From Aurantiacibacter poecillastricola (lineage in GTDB: Bacteria > Pseudomonadota > Alphaproteobacteria > Sphingomonadales > Sphingomonadaceae), in the NCBI RefSeq assembly GCF_030730945.1, contig NZ_JAVAMS010000001.1, forward strand, positions 248,001 through 312,000: DNA of 64,000 nucleotides, read 5' to 3'. A model generated the notes under the pieces. It ran no database searches and was not told the DNA's origin. It was given only the letters and a program-made list of their open reading frames with translations. A program made the position numbers and the translations under genes. This document shows, one piece after another, positions 18,582-27,989 of the stretch (position 1 is the stretch's first letter; the number at the start of each line of letters is the position of its first letter).

Positions 18582-19610
18582 ATGAAAAAATCGCTGACCG
18601 CACGTTTCGTTGCGCTTACCGCGCTTCTCCTCGCTCCGCTCGCCAGCGCCCATGCCGAGGCGCAGGACCTTGAAAACGCGTTCGACAATGCCTTCGGCAC
18701 GGAACTGCGCGCCCCGCGCGATTATACGCCGAATTATGAAAATCCGCTGGAGCTGCGCATCGCGCAGGTCGCGGAAGCTAGCCAGGGGCGCATCGGCGTG
18801 GCCGCGATCGACATGGCCACGGGCCAGGAAATCTCGATCCTTGGAGACCAGCACTTCCCCATGGCCTCGACCAGCAAGATCGCCATCGCCGCGACTTTCC
18901 TTGAAGGCGTGGACCAGGGCCGCTGGAGCCTGACGAGCGAGTTTCCCTTGCTATGGCCGGTCCGTTCGCAGCCATTCTCCACCCGCGCGGCACCGGTACG
19001 CCGGGGCGAGCACATGCCTGCTCTCGAGCTGATCGACCTCATGATCACCCGCAGTTCCAACCCTGCCACCGACGCGATGATCGCTGCGGTCGGCGGTGTC
19101 GATGCCGTGAATGACTGGGCCCGGCGTGCGGGCCTGGAAGGATTCAACCTCACCCGCGACATCGCCACGCTGGTGCGCGACGATGGGGAGTTCGATCCGG
19201 CCGTGCATGTCGACCTGCGCGACAGCGCCACGCCCGAGACGATGGTCGACCTGCTGACCGGCCTCTACCAGGGCAAGTGGCTGAGCGCGTCCAGCCGCGA
19301 GGTGATCATCGATGCGATGGAGCGTTGCCGCACCGGGCGCAGGCGCATCCCCGCGCTGATGCCTGACGATGTGACCGTGGCGCACAAGACCGGTTCGCTC
19401 AACAACACGTCCAGCGACATCGGCATCCTGACCGCGCCCGACGGTCGTTCCATCGCGGTGGCGATCTATGTCACCGGCCAGGGCAGCCGCCTCAATCGCG
19501 AGCGGCGCATCGCGTCCATCGCCCGCGCGATCTATGACGGCTATGCCGAACAGGCAGCGGCGCGCCAATACGCCAACGCCCAGCACAGCGCGACGTCTGC
19601 CGTACGCTGA
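18582..19610 (+). CDS. Serine hydrolase, class A beta-lactamase fold
   Basis: 342 aa with a signal peptide (cleavage near AHAEAQ). Active-site elements of the serine beta-lactamase/PBP fold are present: STSK at 96-99 (Ser96 nucleophile), SSN at 158-160 in the SDN-loop position, RDSATPETM after the omega-loop region and KTG at 269-271. The class A omega-loop ExxLN, which carries the deacylating glutamate, is not obvious. It may thus be a peptidoglycan-related hydrolase or a poor beta-lactamase. Periplasmic. Confidence 0.82.
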   Translation: MKKSLTARFVALTALLLAPLASAHAEAQDLENAFDNAFGTELRAPRDYTPNYENPLELRIAQVAEASQGRIGVAAIDMATGQEISILGDQHFPMASTSKIAIAATFLEGVDQGRWSLTSEFPLLWPVRSQPFSTRAAPVRRGEHMPALELIDLMITRSSNPATDAMIAAVGGVDAVNDWARRAGLEGFNLTRDIATLVRDDGEFDPAVHVDLRDSATPETMVDLLTGLYQGKWLSASSREVIIDAMERCRTGRRRIPALMPDDVTVAHKTGSLNNTSSDIGILTAPDGRSIAVAIYVTGQGSRLNRERRIASIARAIYDGYAEQAAARQYANAQHSATSAVR

Positions 19611-19632
19611 CCAGTTCGATCGAGCACAAAAA

Positions 19633-19663
19633 AGGGCGCGGCCAGCGATGGCCGCGCCCTCTT
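19633..19663. terminator. Bidirectional terminator between convergent genes
   Basis: An 11-bp stem GGGCGCGGCCA / TGGCCGCGCCC (19633-19643 and 19648-19658) with GCGA loop, an A run on the left and a T-rich stretch on the right, so it can serve both the hydrolase gene and the minus-strand small lipoprotein gene. Confidence 0.88.
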
Positions 19664-19682
19664 TCTTGGAAGGTCCGGAGAC

Positions 19683-19955
19683 TTAGTCGGCGGCAGCTTC
19701 GTCCATCGACTCGTCTTCGATGGCAGCTTCCATCTCGGTGCCTTCTTCTTCGATTTCGGCACCCATTTCGTCCATGCCAGCTTCGGCGTCGGCAACGGCT
19801 TCATCAACGCCTTCGCCCATGGCTTCCATGTTGGCTTCGGTGTCGGCTTCCACGGATTCCATGGTGGCTTCGGCGGAATCCTCGGTGCCTTCCGAGCAAG
19901 CGGCGAGGGTCAGGGCGCCAGCGGCGGCGGCAGCGACGAGAACGATCTTACGCAT
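19683..19955 (-). CDS. Small acidic lipoprotein-like protein (paralogue of 3554-3796)
   Basis: 90 aa. The signal MRKIVLVAAAAAGALTLAAC has a lipobox (Cys20). The mature part has a strongly acidic Ala/Glu/Met-rich composition with a loose repeat (EADTEANMEAMGEGVDEA). AAGGGA precedes the ATG at 8 nt. The arrangement is like the plus-strand gene at 3554. Probably a small periplasmic lipoprotein forming helices; function unknown. Confidence 0.75.
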   Translation of the reverse strand: MRKIVLVAAAAAGALTLAACSEGTEDSAEATMESVEADTEANMEAMGEGVDEAVADAEAGMDEMGAEIEEEGTEMEAAIEDESMDEAAAD

Positions 19956-20159
19956 AGGTATAATCCCTTGAATTACATAGTCTGGGAATGGCTGATGCCG
20001 TCTCCCGGAACCGGCCTTCCCGCCGGCTCTATTGCCCAAATAATGCCACATTTGGGCCTGCGCAAGCGGATTATGGCACAAATGCGGCGAATGGAGGGCC
20101 AGAATGGGGCAGGATCATTCCGGCTTACAGGCGAAGCGCGTGCGTGCTAGCAGGCGCGC

Positions 20160-23027
20160 ATGGCCGATAAACAGCATCTCTATCTGGTCGATGGTTCGGC
20201 CTATATCTTCCGCGCCTATCATCGACTTCCTCCGCTGACGAACCCCGAAGGGACGCCAGTCGGCGCGGTCTATGGCTACACCACCATGCTGTGGAAACTG
20301 GCCGAGGATCTCGACAAGGCTGACGGGCCGACCCACCTCGCGGTGATTCTCGACAAGTCGAGCCACTCCTTCCGCAACGAGCTCTACAGCGAGTACAAGG
20401 CCCATCGGCCCGATCCGCCCGAGGATCTGGTGCCCCAGTTCCCGCTGATCCGCGATGCTACCCGCGCCTTCTCCCTCCCCTGCATCGAGGAGGACGACGT
20501 CGAGGCGGACGACATGATCGCCACCTACGCTCGCGCTGCAACGCGCAAAGGCTGGGACGTCACGATCGTCTCCAGCGACAAGGACCTGATGCAGCTGATC
20601 GGCCAGTGCGCCGATGACGAGCTGGAGGAGGGCGTCACGACCGGCGGCTGCATCGACATGCTCGACACGATGAAGAACGCCCGCATCGGGCGCGAGGAAG
20701 TGATCGAGAAGTTCGGCGTGCCTCCCGAATTGCTGGGCGACGTGCTCGCGCTGATGGGCGATTCGGTCGACAATATCCCCGGTATCTACGGTATCGGGCC
20801 CAAGACCGCTTCCAAGCTGATTGCCGAGCATGGCGGACTGAAAGCCGCGCTCGACCATGCGCCGGAGATGAAGAAGTCCAAGCTCAAGGAACGTCTCATC
20901 GAGGGCCGGGAAATGGCCGAGCTCTCGCGCGTGCTCGTCACCCTGAAAGAAGACTGCCCGCTGCCCCAGCCGCTGGAGGAGTTCAAGCTGGATGGCGTAC
21001 CGGACGAGCCTCTGGCAAAATTCCTCGAAGCGCACGGCTTCACCAGCCTCCTGCGCCGCCTCGATGCCGGAACCGGCAGCCCCAACCGCGCGACCGATCT
21101 CAATCCGGCGAAGCAGGACACAAAGGGCGCGGAAGCCTCGACCCAGGGCAACACGCAGCCGCTGCCCGACTGGCCGGACGTCGATCGCAGCGCGTATGAA
21201 TGCGTGCAGACGCTGGAGCGGCTGGAGCACTGGGTGGACCGGGCCTTTGCCGCCCGGCTGGTGGCTGTGGATACCGAGACCAGCAATATCGATGCGATGG
21301 ACTGCGACCTCGTCGGGTTCAGCCTGGCGCTGGGACCGAACGATGCCTGCTACGTGCCCCTCGCGCATGGCGGCAGCGACATGTTCGACGAAAAGCCCCA
21401 GCAAGTGGAGCGCGAGGCCGCTCTCGCCCTCGTGAAGCCGCTGCTGGAAAGCGACGCGGTGATCAAGGTCGGCCAGAACGTCAAATACGATATCAACGTG
21501 CTGAAGCGCTGCGCGGGGATCGACCTCTCGCCGGTGCATGACACGATGATAATCAGCTTCGCGATGGATGCGGGCCGACAGGCAGAGGGCATCGGCGGCG
21601 GCCACGGCATGGACGAGCTGGCCGAACGTCACCTCGGCCACACCTGCCTCAAGTTCAAGGACATCTGCGGCACGGGCAAGAAGGCCATTCCCTTCGGCGA
21701 AGTGCCGCTCGACAAGGCGACCGAATACGCCGCCGAGGATGCGGACGTCACCTGGCGGCTCTACCAGCACCTTCACCGCCGCCTGCCGATCGAGGGTGCC
21801 ACGCGCATCTACGAACGCGTCGACCGGCCCCTGATCCCGGTCGTGGCGGCGATGGAGCGCGAGGGCATCAAGGTGGACCGCGCCGCCCTCTCCCGCCTGT
21901 CCGAGCAATTCGCCGAAACCACCGCCCGCATCGAGGGTGAGATCCACGAGGAAGCGGGCGAGGAATTCACCATCGGCAGTCCCAAGCAGTTGGGCGATAT
22001 CCTGTTCGACAAAATGGGCTACAAGGGCGGGCGCAAGGGCAAGAGCGGCCAGTACTCGACCGACCAGTCGGTGCTGGAGAGACTGAGCGCGCAGGGCGCG
22101 ACCATTGCCGACAAGGTACTGGAATATCGCCAGCTCTCGAAGCTCAAATCGACCTATACGGATGCTCTGCAGGAAGCGATCAATTCCGGCACCAGCCGCG
22201 TGCACACCTCCTACTCGCTGGTGGGCGCGCAGACCGGGCGGCTCTCCTCCACCGATCCCAATCTGCAGAACATCCCGATCCGCACCGAGATCGGGCGCGA
22301 GATCCGCAAGGCCTTCGTGCCCGAAGACGGCAATGTCCTGCTCGCCGCCGACTATTCGCAGATCGAATTGCGGCTGGCGGCACACATGGCCGACGTGCCC
22401 GAACTGAGGGAAGCCTTCGAGAAGGGCGAGGACATCCACGCCCGCACGGCGAAGGAAATGTATGGCGAAGTGGACCGCGACACCCGCGCCAAGGCCAAGA
22501 CCATCAACTTTGCCATCCTCTACGGCATCTCGCGCTGGGGCCTCGCAGGGCGCCTTGGCGTGGAGCCGGACGAGGCGCAGGAGGTGATCGACACCTATTT
22601 CAAACGCTTCCCCGGCATCCAGAACTACATCCATCAGACGCTGGAGACCGTGCGCGCCAAGGGCTATTCGGAGACGCTGTTCGGCCGCAAGACCTGGTTT
22701 CCGCGCATCAATTCCAAGAACCAGGCCGAGCGGCAGGGATCGGAGCGCGCGGCGATCAACGCGCCGATCCAGGGCACCAGCGCCGACATCATCAAGCGCG
22801 CCATGGCCCGCATGTTGCCGGCACTAGGCGAAGCGGGCCTGCCGAATGTACGCATGCTGTTGCAGGTTCATGACGAGCTGGTGTTCGAACTGCCCGAGAG
22901 TGACGTGGAAGCGGCCAAGCCGGTGATCGAGCGGATCATGTCGCAAGCCGCGCTCCCCGCCGTGGAACTCAGCGTGCCGCTGGGGATCGAGATCGGCACG
23001 GGCGCAAGCTGGGACGCCGCCCACTAG
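20160..23027 (+). CDS. polA: DNA polymerase I
   Basis: 955 aa, three domains. The 5'-3' exonuclease (residues 1-300) starts with LYLVDGSAYIFRAYH and has the acidic DVEADDMIAT and SSDKDL sites. The 3'-5' proofreading domain is intact (VDTETSNIDAM, GQNVKYDINVL, YAAEDADVTW). The polymerase domain contains RLSSTDPNLQNIP, LLAADYSQIELRLAAHM, TINFAILYGIS and LQVHDELVFE. It fills Okazaki gaps and repairs DNA. The gene stands alone after a 200-bp gap; polA is usually monocistronic in this group. Confidence 0.98.
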   Translation: MADKQHLYLVDGSAYIFRAYHRLPPLTNPEGTPVGAVYGYTTMLWKLAEDLDKADGPTHLAVILDKSSHSFRNELYSEYKAHRPDPPEDLVPQFPLIRDATRAFSLPCIEEDDVEADDMIATYARAATRKGWDVTIVSSDKDLMQLIGQCADDELEEGVTTGGCIDMLDTMKNARIGREEVIEKFGVPPELLGDVLALMGDSVDNIPGIYGIGPKTASKLIAEHGGLKAALDHAPEMKKSKLKERLIEGREMAELSRVLVTLKEDCPLPQPLEEFKLDGVPDEPLAKFLEAHGFTSLLRRLDAGTGSPNRATDLNPAKQDTKGAEASTQGNTQPLPDWPDVDRSAYECVQTLERLEHWVDRAFAARLVAVDTETSNIDAMDCDLVGFSLALGPNDACYVPLAHGGSDMFDEKPQQVEREAALALVKPLLESDAVIKVGQNVKYDINVLKRCAGIDLSPVHDTMIISFAMDAGRQAEGIGGGHGMDELAERHLGHTCLKFKDICGTGKKAIPFGEVPLDKATEYAAEDADVTWRLYQHLHRRLPIEGATRIYERVDRPLIPVVAAMEREGIKVDRAALSRLSEQFAETTARIEGEIHEEAGEEFTIGSPKQLGDILFDKMGYKGGRKGKSGQYSTDQSVLERLSAQGATIADKVLEYRQLSKLKSTYTDALQEAINSGTSRVHTSYSLVGAQTGRLSSTDPNLQNIPIRTEIGREIRKAFVPEDGNVLLAADYSQIELRLAAHMADVPELREAFEKGEDIHARTAKEMYGEVDRDTRAKAKTINFAILYGISRWGLAGRLGVEPDEAQEVIDTYFKRFPGIQNYIHQTLETVRAKGYSETLFGRKTWFPRINSKNQAERQGSERAAINAPIQGTSADIIKRAMARMLPALGEAGLPNVRMLLQVHDELVFELPESDVEAAKPVIERIMSQAALPAVELSVPLGIEIGTGASWDAAH

Positions 23028-23084
23028 GGCACGTAACGGGGCTGGCCTTGCGGGCTTGCCGGGCGTGCTTTACTGCACTGCAAC

Positions 23085-24206
23085 ATGGATGACTGGATAG
23101 CCGGCTTCCGCGACAGCGTTCCAGACGCTTACCAGGAATGGCTCGTCGCTGCCCTGGCTGCGGCGGGGGGCGTGTTGCTGGCGCTGCTCGCCCATCGCAT
23201 CGTCTTCGTGCTGCTGCGCCGGGTGGCGAGTTCCACGAACAGCCAGTCGGACAATCTCGTCATCCGCCACCTTGCCCGGCCTACCAAGTGGGCGATGGTG
23301 GCGCTTGGCCTGGTACTGGCCGCGCGGGAAGTGCCTCTCCTCGACGACGCATGGGAAAAGGTCGCGGGCTTCCTGATGCCCGCGCTGGTGGGCTGGGTCG
23401 CCATATCGGTGATGGGCGCCTTCGTGCGCTCGGTGGAACTGAAGCTGGACCTCGAGGCGGAGGACAATCTGCGCGCCCGGCGGCGGCAGACGCGTCTGCG
23501 CATCCTCAGCCGCATTGCCACTTTCGTGATCGTCTTCGTCACCATCGGCCTGATGCTGCTCTCCATCCCCGGCGTACGCGATATCGGCGTGACGCTGATG
23601 GCGTCCGCCGGCCTTGCTGCCCTTGCCGTGGGCGCAGCGGCGCAGCCAGCGCTGAAATCGCTGATCGCAGGCGTGCAGATGGCGCTGACCGAGCCGATTC
23701 GCCTGGGCGATGCCGTGATCATCGGCGGCGAATGGGGATGGGTGGAAGATATCCGCACCACCTATGTCGTGGTCAAGGTGTGGGACGAGCGGCGCCTGGT
23801 GGTGCCCACCAACAAGTTCCTCGACGAGATCTTCCAGAACTGGACCAAGACCACTGCCCGGCTGATGGGCACGGTCTATCTCTATGTCGATCCTGCGACG
23901 AGGCTCGATCCGATCCGCGCGAAATTCATGGAGCTGGTCGAAGGCAATGACCGCTGGGATGGCCGGGTGAAGCACATGCAGGTGACCGAACTCACCCGCG
24001 ACGCCATCGAGGTGCGCTTCCTGATGACGGCCAAGGATTCGCCCACCCTGTATGACCTGCGCTGCGACGTTCGGGAGGCGTTGATCCAGTGGCTGGCCGC
24101 GGAAATGCCCGAAGCGCTGGTGCGCAGCCGCGTGATGTCGGCGGGCGAAGATGGCCGCGCGCTGGGCGCACCCTCGGCGGAGGCGATGGCGCAGATGGGC
24201 GAGTGA
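23085..24206 (+). CDS. MscS family mechanosensitive channel
   Basis: 373 aa. Three or four N-terminal membrane helices (from about residue 12) are followed by the pore-lining helix rich in Ala/Gly (LMASAGLAALAVGAAAQPALKSL) and the beta domain (LGDAVIIGGEWGWVEDI, RRLVVPTNKFLDEIFQNWTK). It releases solutes under hypo-osmotic stress at the inner membrane. It follows polA by 57 nt. Two other MscS-type genes are in the window, at 46201 and 53918. Confidence 0.9.
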   Translation: MDDWIAGFRDSVPDAYQEWLVAALAAAGGVLLALLAHRIVFVLLRRVASSTNSQSDNLVIRHLARPTKWAMVALGLVLAAREVPLLDDAWEKVAGFLMPALVGWVAISVMGAFVRSVELKLDLEAEDNLRARRRQTRLRILSRIATFVIVFVTIGLMLLSIPGVRDIGVTLMASAGLAALAVGAAAQPALKSLIAGVQMALTEPIRLGDAVIIGGEWGWVEDIRTTYVVVKVWDERRLVVPTNKFLDEIFQNWTKTTARLMGTVYLYVDPATRLDPIRAKFMELVEGNDRWDGRVKHMQVTELTRDAIEVRFLMTAKDSPTLYDLRCDVREALIQWLAAEMPEALVRSRVMSAGEDGRALGAPSAEAMAQMGE

Positions 24207-24215
24207 GGGAGACAA

Positions 24216-24351
24216 ATCCTCCCTGTCGCGCAGCGATGGGGAGGGGGACCGCCGTAGGCGGTGGAGGGGCTATACGCGCCGCCGCGAATGGCCCCTCCGT
24301 CAGCGCTTACGCGCTGCCACCTCCCCATTCGCAACGCGAACGGGGAGGATT
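24216..24351. repeat. Dispersed palindromic intergenic repeat
   Basis: A 136-bp composite element between convergent genes. The outer arms AATCCTCCC / GGGGAGGATT are complementary, and inner inverted pairs GACCGCCGTAGGCGGTGGAGGGGC and GGCCCCTCCGTCAGCGCTTACGCGCTG form further hairpins. It resembles intergenic mosaic elements common in sphingomonads and other alphaproteobacteria. It could act as a terminator for both mscS and cdc48. Confidence 0.7.
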
Positions 24352-24359
24352 GATGTGGC

Positions 24360-26666
24360 CTAATGCTTCGACTCTCGCGTGCTCTCCACCATACCCTCGG
24401 TGATGAAGCCGATGGGATTGACCTCCAGCGCGCGCTTTTTCAGCTCGCCTTTCATCTTCTTGTACTCGGCTTCCATCTTGGGCGTCACCGTGGGGCGGGA
24501 GTCTTCCAGCGCCTGGGTGAAATCGGCCTTGTTCACAGTGTCGGGCGCGCCGTTCGTTCGGCGGATGGCATTGAGGCCCGCGCGGCGTGTCACGTCCTCA
24601 AGATCCGCGCCGGTGAAGCGTTCGGCTTCCTTCGCCACGGCAGCGAGGTCCACATCGTCCGCCAACGGCATGCCGGAGGTGTGGATCTTGAGGATATGCT
24701 CGCGGCCCGCCTGGTCGGGCGCGCCGACATAGACGAGCTCGTCGAAGCGGCCGGGACGCAGCAGCGCGGGGTCCACCAGCGTGGGGCGATTGGTCGCGCC
24801 AATCACGACGATGGAGGACAGCTCCTCCATCCCGTCCATCTCGGCGAGGATGGTGTTGACCACCCGCGCGGTCACCTGCGGCTCGTTCATGGAGGAGCCG
24901 CGCGCGGGAACCAGCGAATCGATCTCGTCGATGAAGATGACGCAGGGCGCGACGGCGCGGGCACGGGCGAACATGCGGGCGATCTGCTGTTCGCTCTCGC
25001 CATACCACTTGGAAAGGAGGTCAGATGACTTGATCGAGATGAAGTTCGCCTCCGCCTCCTTGGCGACGGCCTTGGCCAGTAGTGTCTTGCCGGTGCCGGG
25101 AGGGCCATAGAGCAGGAAGCCCTTGGCCGGACGGATCCCGAGCCGCTCGAAGGCGCGGGGGTTCTTCAGAGGCAGTTCCACGCCTTCCTTGAGCGAGGAT
25201 ATGGCGTCGTCGAGACCGCCCAGATCCTGCCAGCCGACCGTGGGTGCCTGCACCATCACCTCGCGCATGGCGCTTGGCTGCACGCGTTTCAGGGCCTCGC
25301 GGAAATCGTTCTTCTCGACGCAGAGCTCCTCCAGCACCTCCGCCGGGATCTCGCGCGCATCGAGGTCGAGCCGTGGCATGATGCGCCGCACCGCCTCGAT
25401 CGCAGCCTCGCGCGCAAGGGCGGCAAGGTCTGCACCGACGAAGCCGTGGGTGGAGCGCGACAGTTCCTTCAGGTCCACGCCTTCGCCCAGCGGCATGCCT
25501 CGGGTATGGATGGCGAGGATCTCGCGCCGGCCATTCTCGTCGGGCACGCCGATCACGATCTCGCGGTCGAAGCGGCCGGGGCGGCGCAGCGCCTCGTCGA
25601 TTGCATCAGGACGGTTGGTCGCGGCGATCACCACCAGGTTGGCACGGGCCTGCAGCCCGTCCATCAGCGTCAGCAATTGCGCGACGAGGCGCTTTTCCGC
25701 CTCGCCCTGCACCCGCTCGCGCTTGGGAGCGATAGAATCGATCTCGTCGATGAAGATGATAGCGGGCTGGCTGCGCTCGGCCTCCTCGAAAACCTCGCGC
25801 AGGCGCTTTTCTGATTCGCCGTAGGCGCTGCCCATGATCTCCGGCCCGTTGATGGCGAAGAACTGCGCGTCCGATTCGTTGGCGACGGCCTGTGCCAGCC
25901 GGGTCTTGCCGGTTCCGGGCGGGCCATGCAGCAGCACGCCCTTGGGCGGATCGACGCCGAGGCGGGTGAACAGCTCAGGGTAGCGCAGCGGCAGTTCCAC
26001 CATCTCGCGCAGCGCCTTGATGGTCTCTTCCATGCCGCCGACGTCGTCGTAATTGATCATGCCACGGGCATCGCGCGGTTCCTCGAACTCGGCGCGCAGC
26101 TCCACCTCGGTATTCTCGTCGATATGGACGAAGCCCTTGGGACTGGTGGCGACAACCTGCAGGCGAATCTGCGTGAGCGCGTAAGCGGGCGCGTTGAACA
26201 TGCGGCGTACCTGGGGCGGCACGTTCTGAACGGGCTGCTGGCCGTGTGTCGCCACCAGGTCTCCGGCCGTCAGCGGCTGCTTGAAGAACACGCGTTTCAG
26301 CGCCTCGCTCGGCCCGTGCAGGCGCATTTCCTTTCGGGCGGGGGCAAAGATCACCCGGGTCGCGGGCTTTGTCTCGGCTCGGCGCACCTTCACATGCTCG
26401 CCGGAAGAAGTTTCGGCATTGCCGCGCTGGAGGCCATCCAGCCGGATCACGTCGAGCGCTTCATCCTCGCTATAGGACGGCACGGCCAGCGCCACGGTGG
26501 AGCGCTTGCCCTCGATCTCGACCGGGTCGCCCTCGGTAATGCCCAGCTTCTGGAAAGCGGTGCGGGGCATGCGGACCACGCCGCGACCCGATTCCTCCTG
26601 CCTGGCGGCGGCTACCTGCAGCCTTACCGTGCCCTCTTCCACTTGCGCTGCGTCCGCTTCAGCCAT
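24360..26666 (-). CDS. CDC48/p97/VAT-type double AAA+ ATPase
   Basis: 768 aa with the complete archaeal/eukaryotic CDC48 layout. An N-domain (residues about 10-190: double-psi barrel [20 protein letters not shown], then the CDC48 domain 2) is followed by D1 with Walker A GPPGTGKT at 248-255, Walker [10 protein letters not shown] and arginine-finger [10 protein letters not shown], then D2 with a second GPPGTGKT near residue 525, VIFIDEIDS and [10 protein letters not shown]. It is expected to form a hexameric unfoldase. Bacterial occurrences are patchy and their substrates unknown. A minus-strand terminator lies 140 nt upstream of its start. Confidence 0.93.
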   Translation of the reverse strand: MAEADAAQVEEGTVRLQVAAARQEESGRGVVRMPRTAFQKLGITEGDPVEIEGKRSTVALAVPSYSEDEALDVIRLDGLQRGNAETSSGEHVKVRRAETKPATRVIFAPARKEMRLHGPSEALKRVFFKQPLTAGDLVATHGQQPVQNVPPQVRRMFNAPAYALTQIRLQVVATSPKGFVHIDENTEVELRAEFEEPRDARGMINYDDVGGMEETIKALREMVELPLRYPELFTRLGVDPPKGVLLHGPPGTGKTRLAQAVANESDAQFFAINGPEIMGSAYGESEKRLREVFEEAERSQPAIIFIDEIDSIAPKRERVQGEAEKRLVAQLLTLMDGLQARANLVVIAATNRPDAIDEALRRPGRFDREIVIGVPDENGRREILAIHTRGMPLGEGVDLKELSRSTHGFVGADLAALAREAAIEAVRRIMPRLDLDAREIPAEVLEELCVEKNDFREALKRVQPSAMREVMVQAPTVGWQDLGGLDDAISSLKEGVELPLKNPRAFERLGIRPAKGFLLYGPPGTGKTLLAKAVAKEAEANFISIKSSDLLSKWYGESEQQIARMFARARAVAPCVIFIDEIDSLVPARGSSMNEPQVTARVVNTILAEMDGMEELSSIVVIGATNRPTLVDPALLRPGRFDELVYVGAPDQAGREHILKIHTSGMPLADDVDLAAVAKEAERFTGADLEDVTRRAGLNAIRRTNGAPDTVNKADFTQALEDSRPTVTPKMEAEYKKMKGELKKRALEVNPIGFITEGMVESTRESKH

Positions 26667-26805
26667 GCTTGTCTCTTGTCCTTTTTCCGGCTCTGCTGTC
26701 TGGCGGAGCTAGGAAGCGCCCACCATGATTTCAAACAGGCGAGCGTGGCGAAGGTGCCGAGAAAGCACCTGCGTGCCCTTGCATCGCGAAAAACCGTTCG
26801 GGCAG

Positions 26806-26836
26806 AAAAAAGGCCCGGTCGTTGCCGACCGGGCCT
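26806..26836 (-). terminator. Minus-strand terminator upstream of cdc48 (attenuator or sRNA end)
   Basis: Read on the minus strand: a 10-bp stem AGGCCCGGTC / GACCGGGCCT (plus coordinates 26811-26820 and 26827-26836) followed by TTTTTT. No minus-strand gene lies just upstream, so it terminates a short leader or small RNA starting between about 26840 and 27000. The rest of the 489-bp gap 26667-27155 has no convincing gene. Confidence 0.75.
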
Positions 26837-26922
26837 GGAAGTTTTGGGAGAGGATGCCTGAAAGGCACGAGCAGATATGCTTGGATCGGCCCCATTTCGC
26901 AAGTGCGAAAAGGGCATGAGGT

Positions 26923-26957
26923 GTTGCATGCAATGCAACTAACTGTTTAATTATGAT
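26923..26957 (+). promoter_or_regulatory. Palindromic operator overlapping candidate scoA promoter
   Basis: A perfect inverted repeat GTTGCAT-gca-ATGCAAC (26923-26939) sits in a very AT-rich patch and overlaps the -35 region of a good -10 TATGAT (26952-26957). The patch could drive the CoA-transferase operon 200 nt downstream, or face the other way towards cdc48. Which regulator binds is unknown. Confidence 0.45.
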
Positions 26958-27155
26958 ATTACAATGGTTTATTAGCGCGGAAACACTCCGATCATACCCC
27001 AAACTGGATGCTTTTACCTAGTTGATCCCGCGTCTTTTCTGCAATGCAGCAAGCCATGCTCGAAGGGTGACAGCTCTTGCGCATCTGTCTAATGCGCTCT
27101 TCATCAACGCATTGATCCATCCAGCCCCCGTTTCACCCAGACAAGGACGCCCGCG

Positions 27156-27875
27156 ATGCAGAAACTCTTCCCCTCCGCCGAAGCCGCTCTCGAAGGTGTG
27201 CTGCGCGACGACATGCTGATCGCGGCGGGCGGGTTCGGCCTGTGCGGCATTCCCGAGCGGTTGTTGAAGGCGATCCAGGATAGCGGAGTGAAGAACCTCA
27301 CTTTCGCCAGCAACAATGCCGGGATCGACAACGAAGGCATCGGCATGCTGCTGCGCTCCAGGCAGGTGAAGAAGATGATCTCCAGCTATGTCGGCGAGAA
27401 CAAGGAGTTCGAACGGCAGTATCTCTCCGGCGAACTGGAAGTGGAATTCTGCCCGCAAGGCACGCTGGCGGAGCGCATGCGCGCAGGCGGCGCGGGCATT
27501 CCCGGCTTCTACACCAAGACCGGCTTCGGCACGCAGGTGGCAGAAGGCAAGGAAGTGAAGACCTTCGATCGCGGCGAGGGGCCGGAAGAGTTCATCCTCG
27601 AGCACGGCATCTTCGCCGACCTTTCCATCGTCAAGGCATGGAAGGCCGACGAGACCGGCAACCTGGTGTTCCGCAAGACCGCACGCAATTTCAACCAGCC
27701 TGCCGCCACCTGCGGCAAGATCTGCGTGGTGGAAGTGGAGGAAGTGGTTCCGGCCGGATCGCTGGACCCCGATTGCATCCACCTGCCCGGCGTGTTCGTC
27801 AATCGCATGATCGTGGGCGCGCCCTATGACAAGAAGATCGAATTCGTCACCACGCGGAAGCGCGAGAATGCATGA
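27156..27875 (+). CDS. scoA: 3-oxoacid CoA-transferase subunit A
   Basis: 239 aa. It contains the alpha-subunit blocks [51 protein letters not shown] (split here as typical of SCOT/AtoD) and [16 protein letters not shown]. It works with subunit B (29000-29680) to transfer CoA from succinyl-CoA to acetoacetate or other 3-oxoacids, in ketone body or PHB turnover. The two subunit genes, usually adjacent, are separated here by a lipoprotein gene. Confidence 0.93.
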   Translation: MQKLFPSAEAALEGVLRDDMLIAAGGFGLCGIPERLLKAIQDSGVKNLTFASNNAGIDNEGIGMLLRSRQVKKMISSYVGENKEFERQYLSGELEVEFCPQGTLAERMRAGGAGIPGFYTKTGFGTQVAEGKEVKTFDRGEGPEEFILEHGIFADLSIVKAWKADETGNLVFRKTARNFNQPAATCGKICVVEVEEVVPAGSLDPDCIHLPGVFVNRMIVGAPYDKKIEFVTTRKRENA

Positions 27876-27989
27876 TCGCCCGGCGCGCGACGGATCGTTG
27901 CCGCGCGCGTTCAGGGTCTTGCACCCGCACCCGGTTCGGAAGAAAGACCGTAGGGCCGTGGCGACATGAGGTCGGAGGAGTTGCCGTCA

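Noticed and set aside
20115..22634. Antisense 839-codon frame across polA
   Set aside because: Opposite polA, no recognisable domain, third-position GC pattern follows polA.
26709..27002. Minus-strand 97-codon frame in the gap upstream of cdc48
   Set aside because: It runs through the strong minus-strand terminator and has no ribosome site or similarity to a family.
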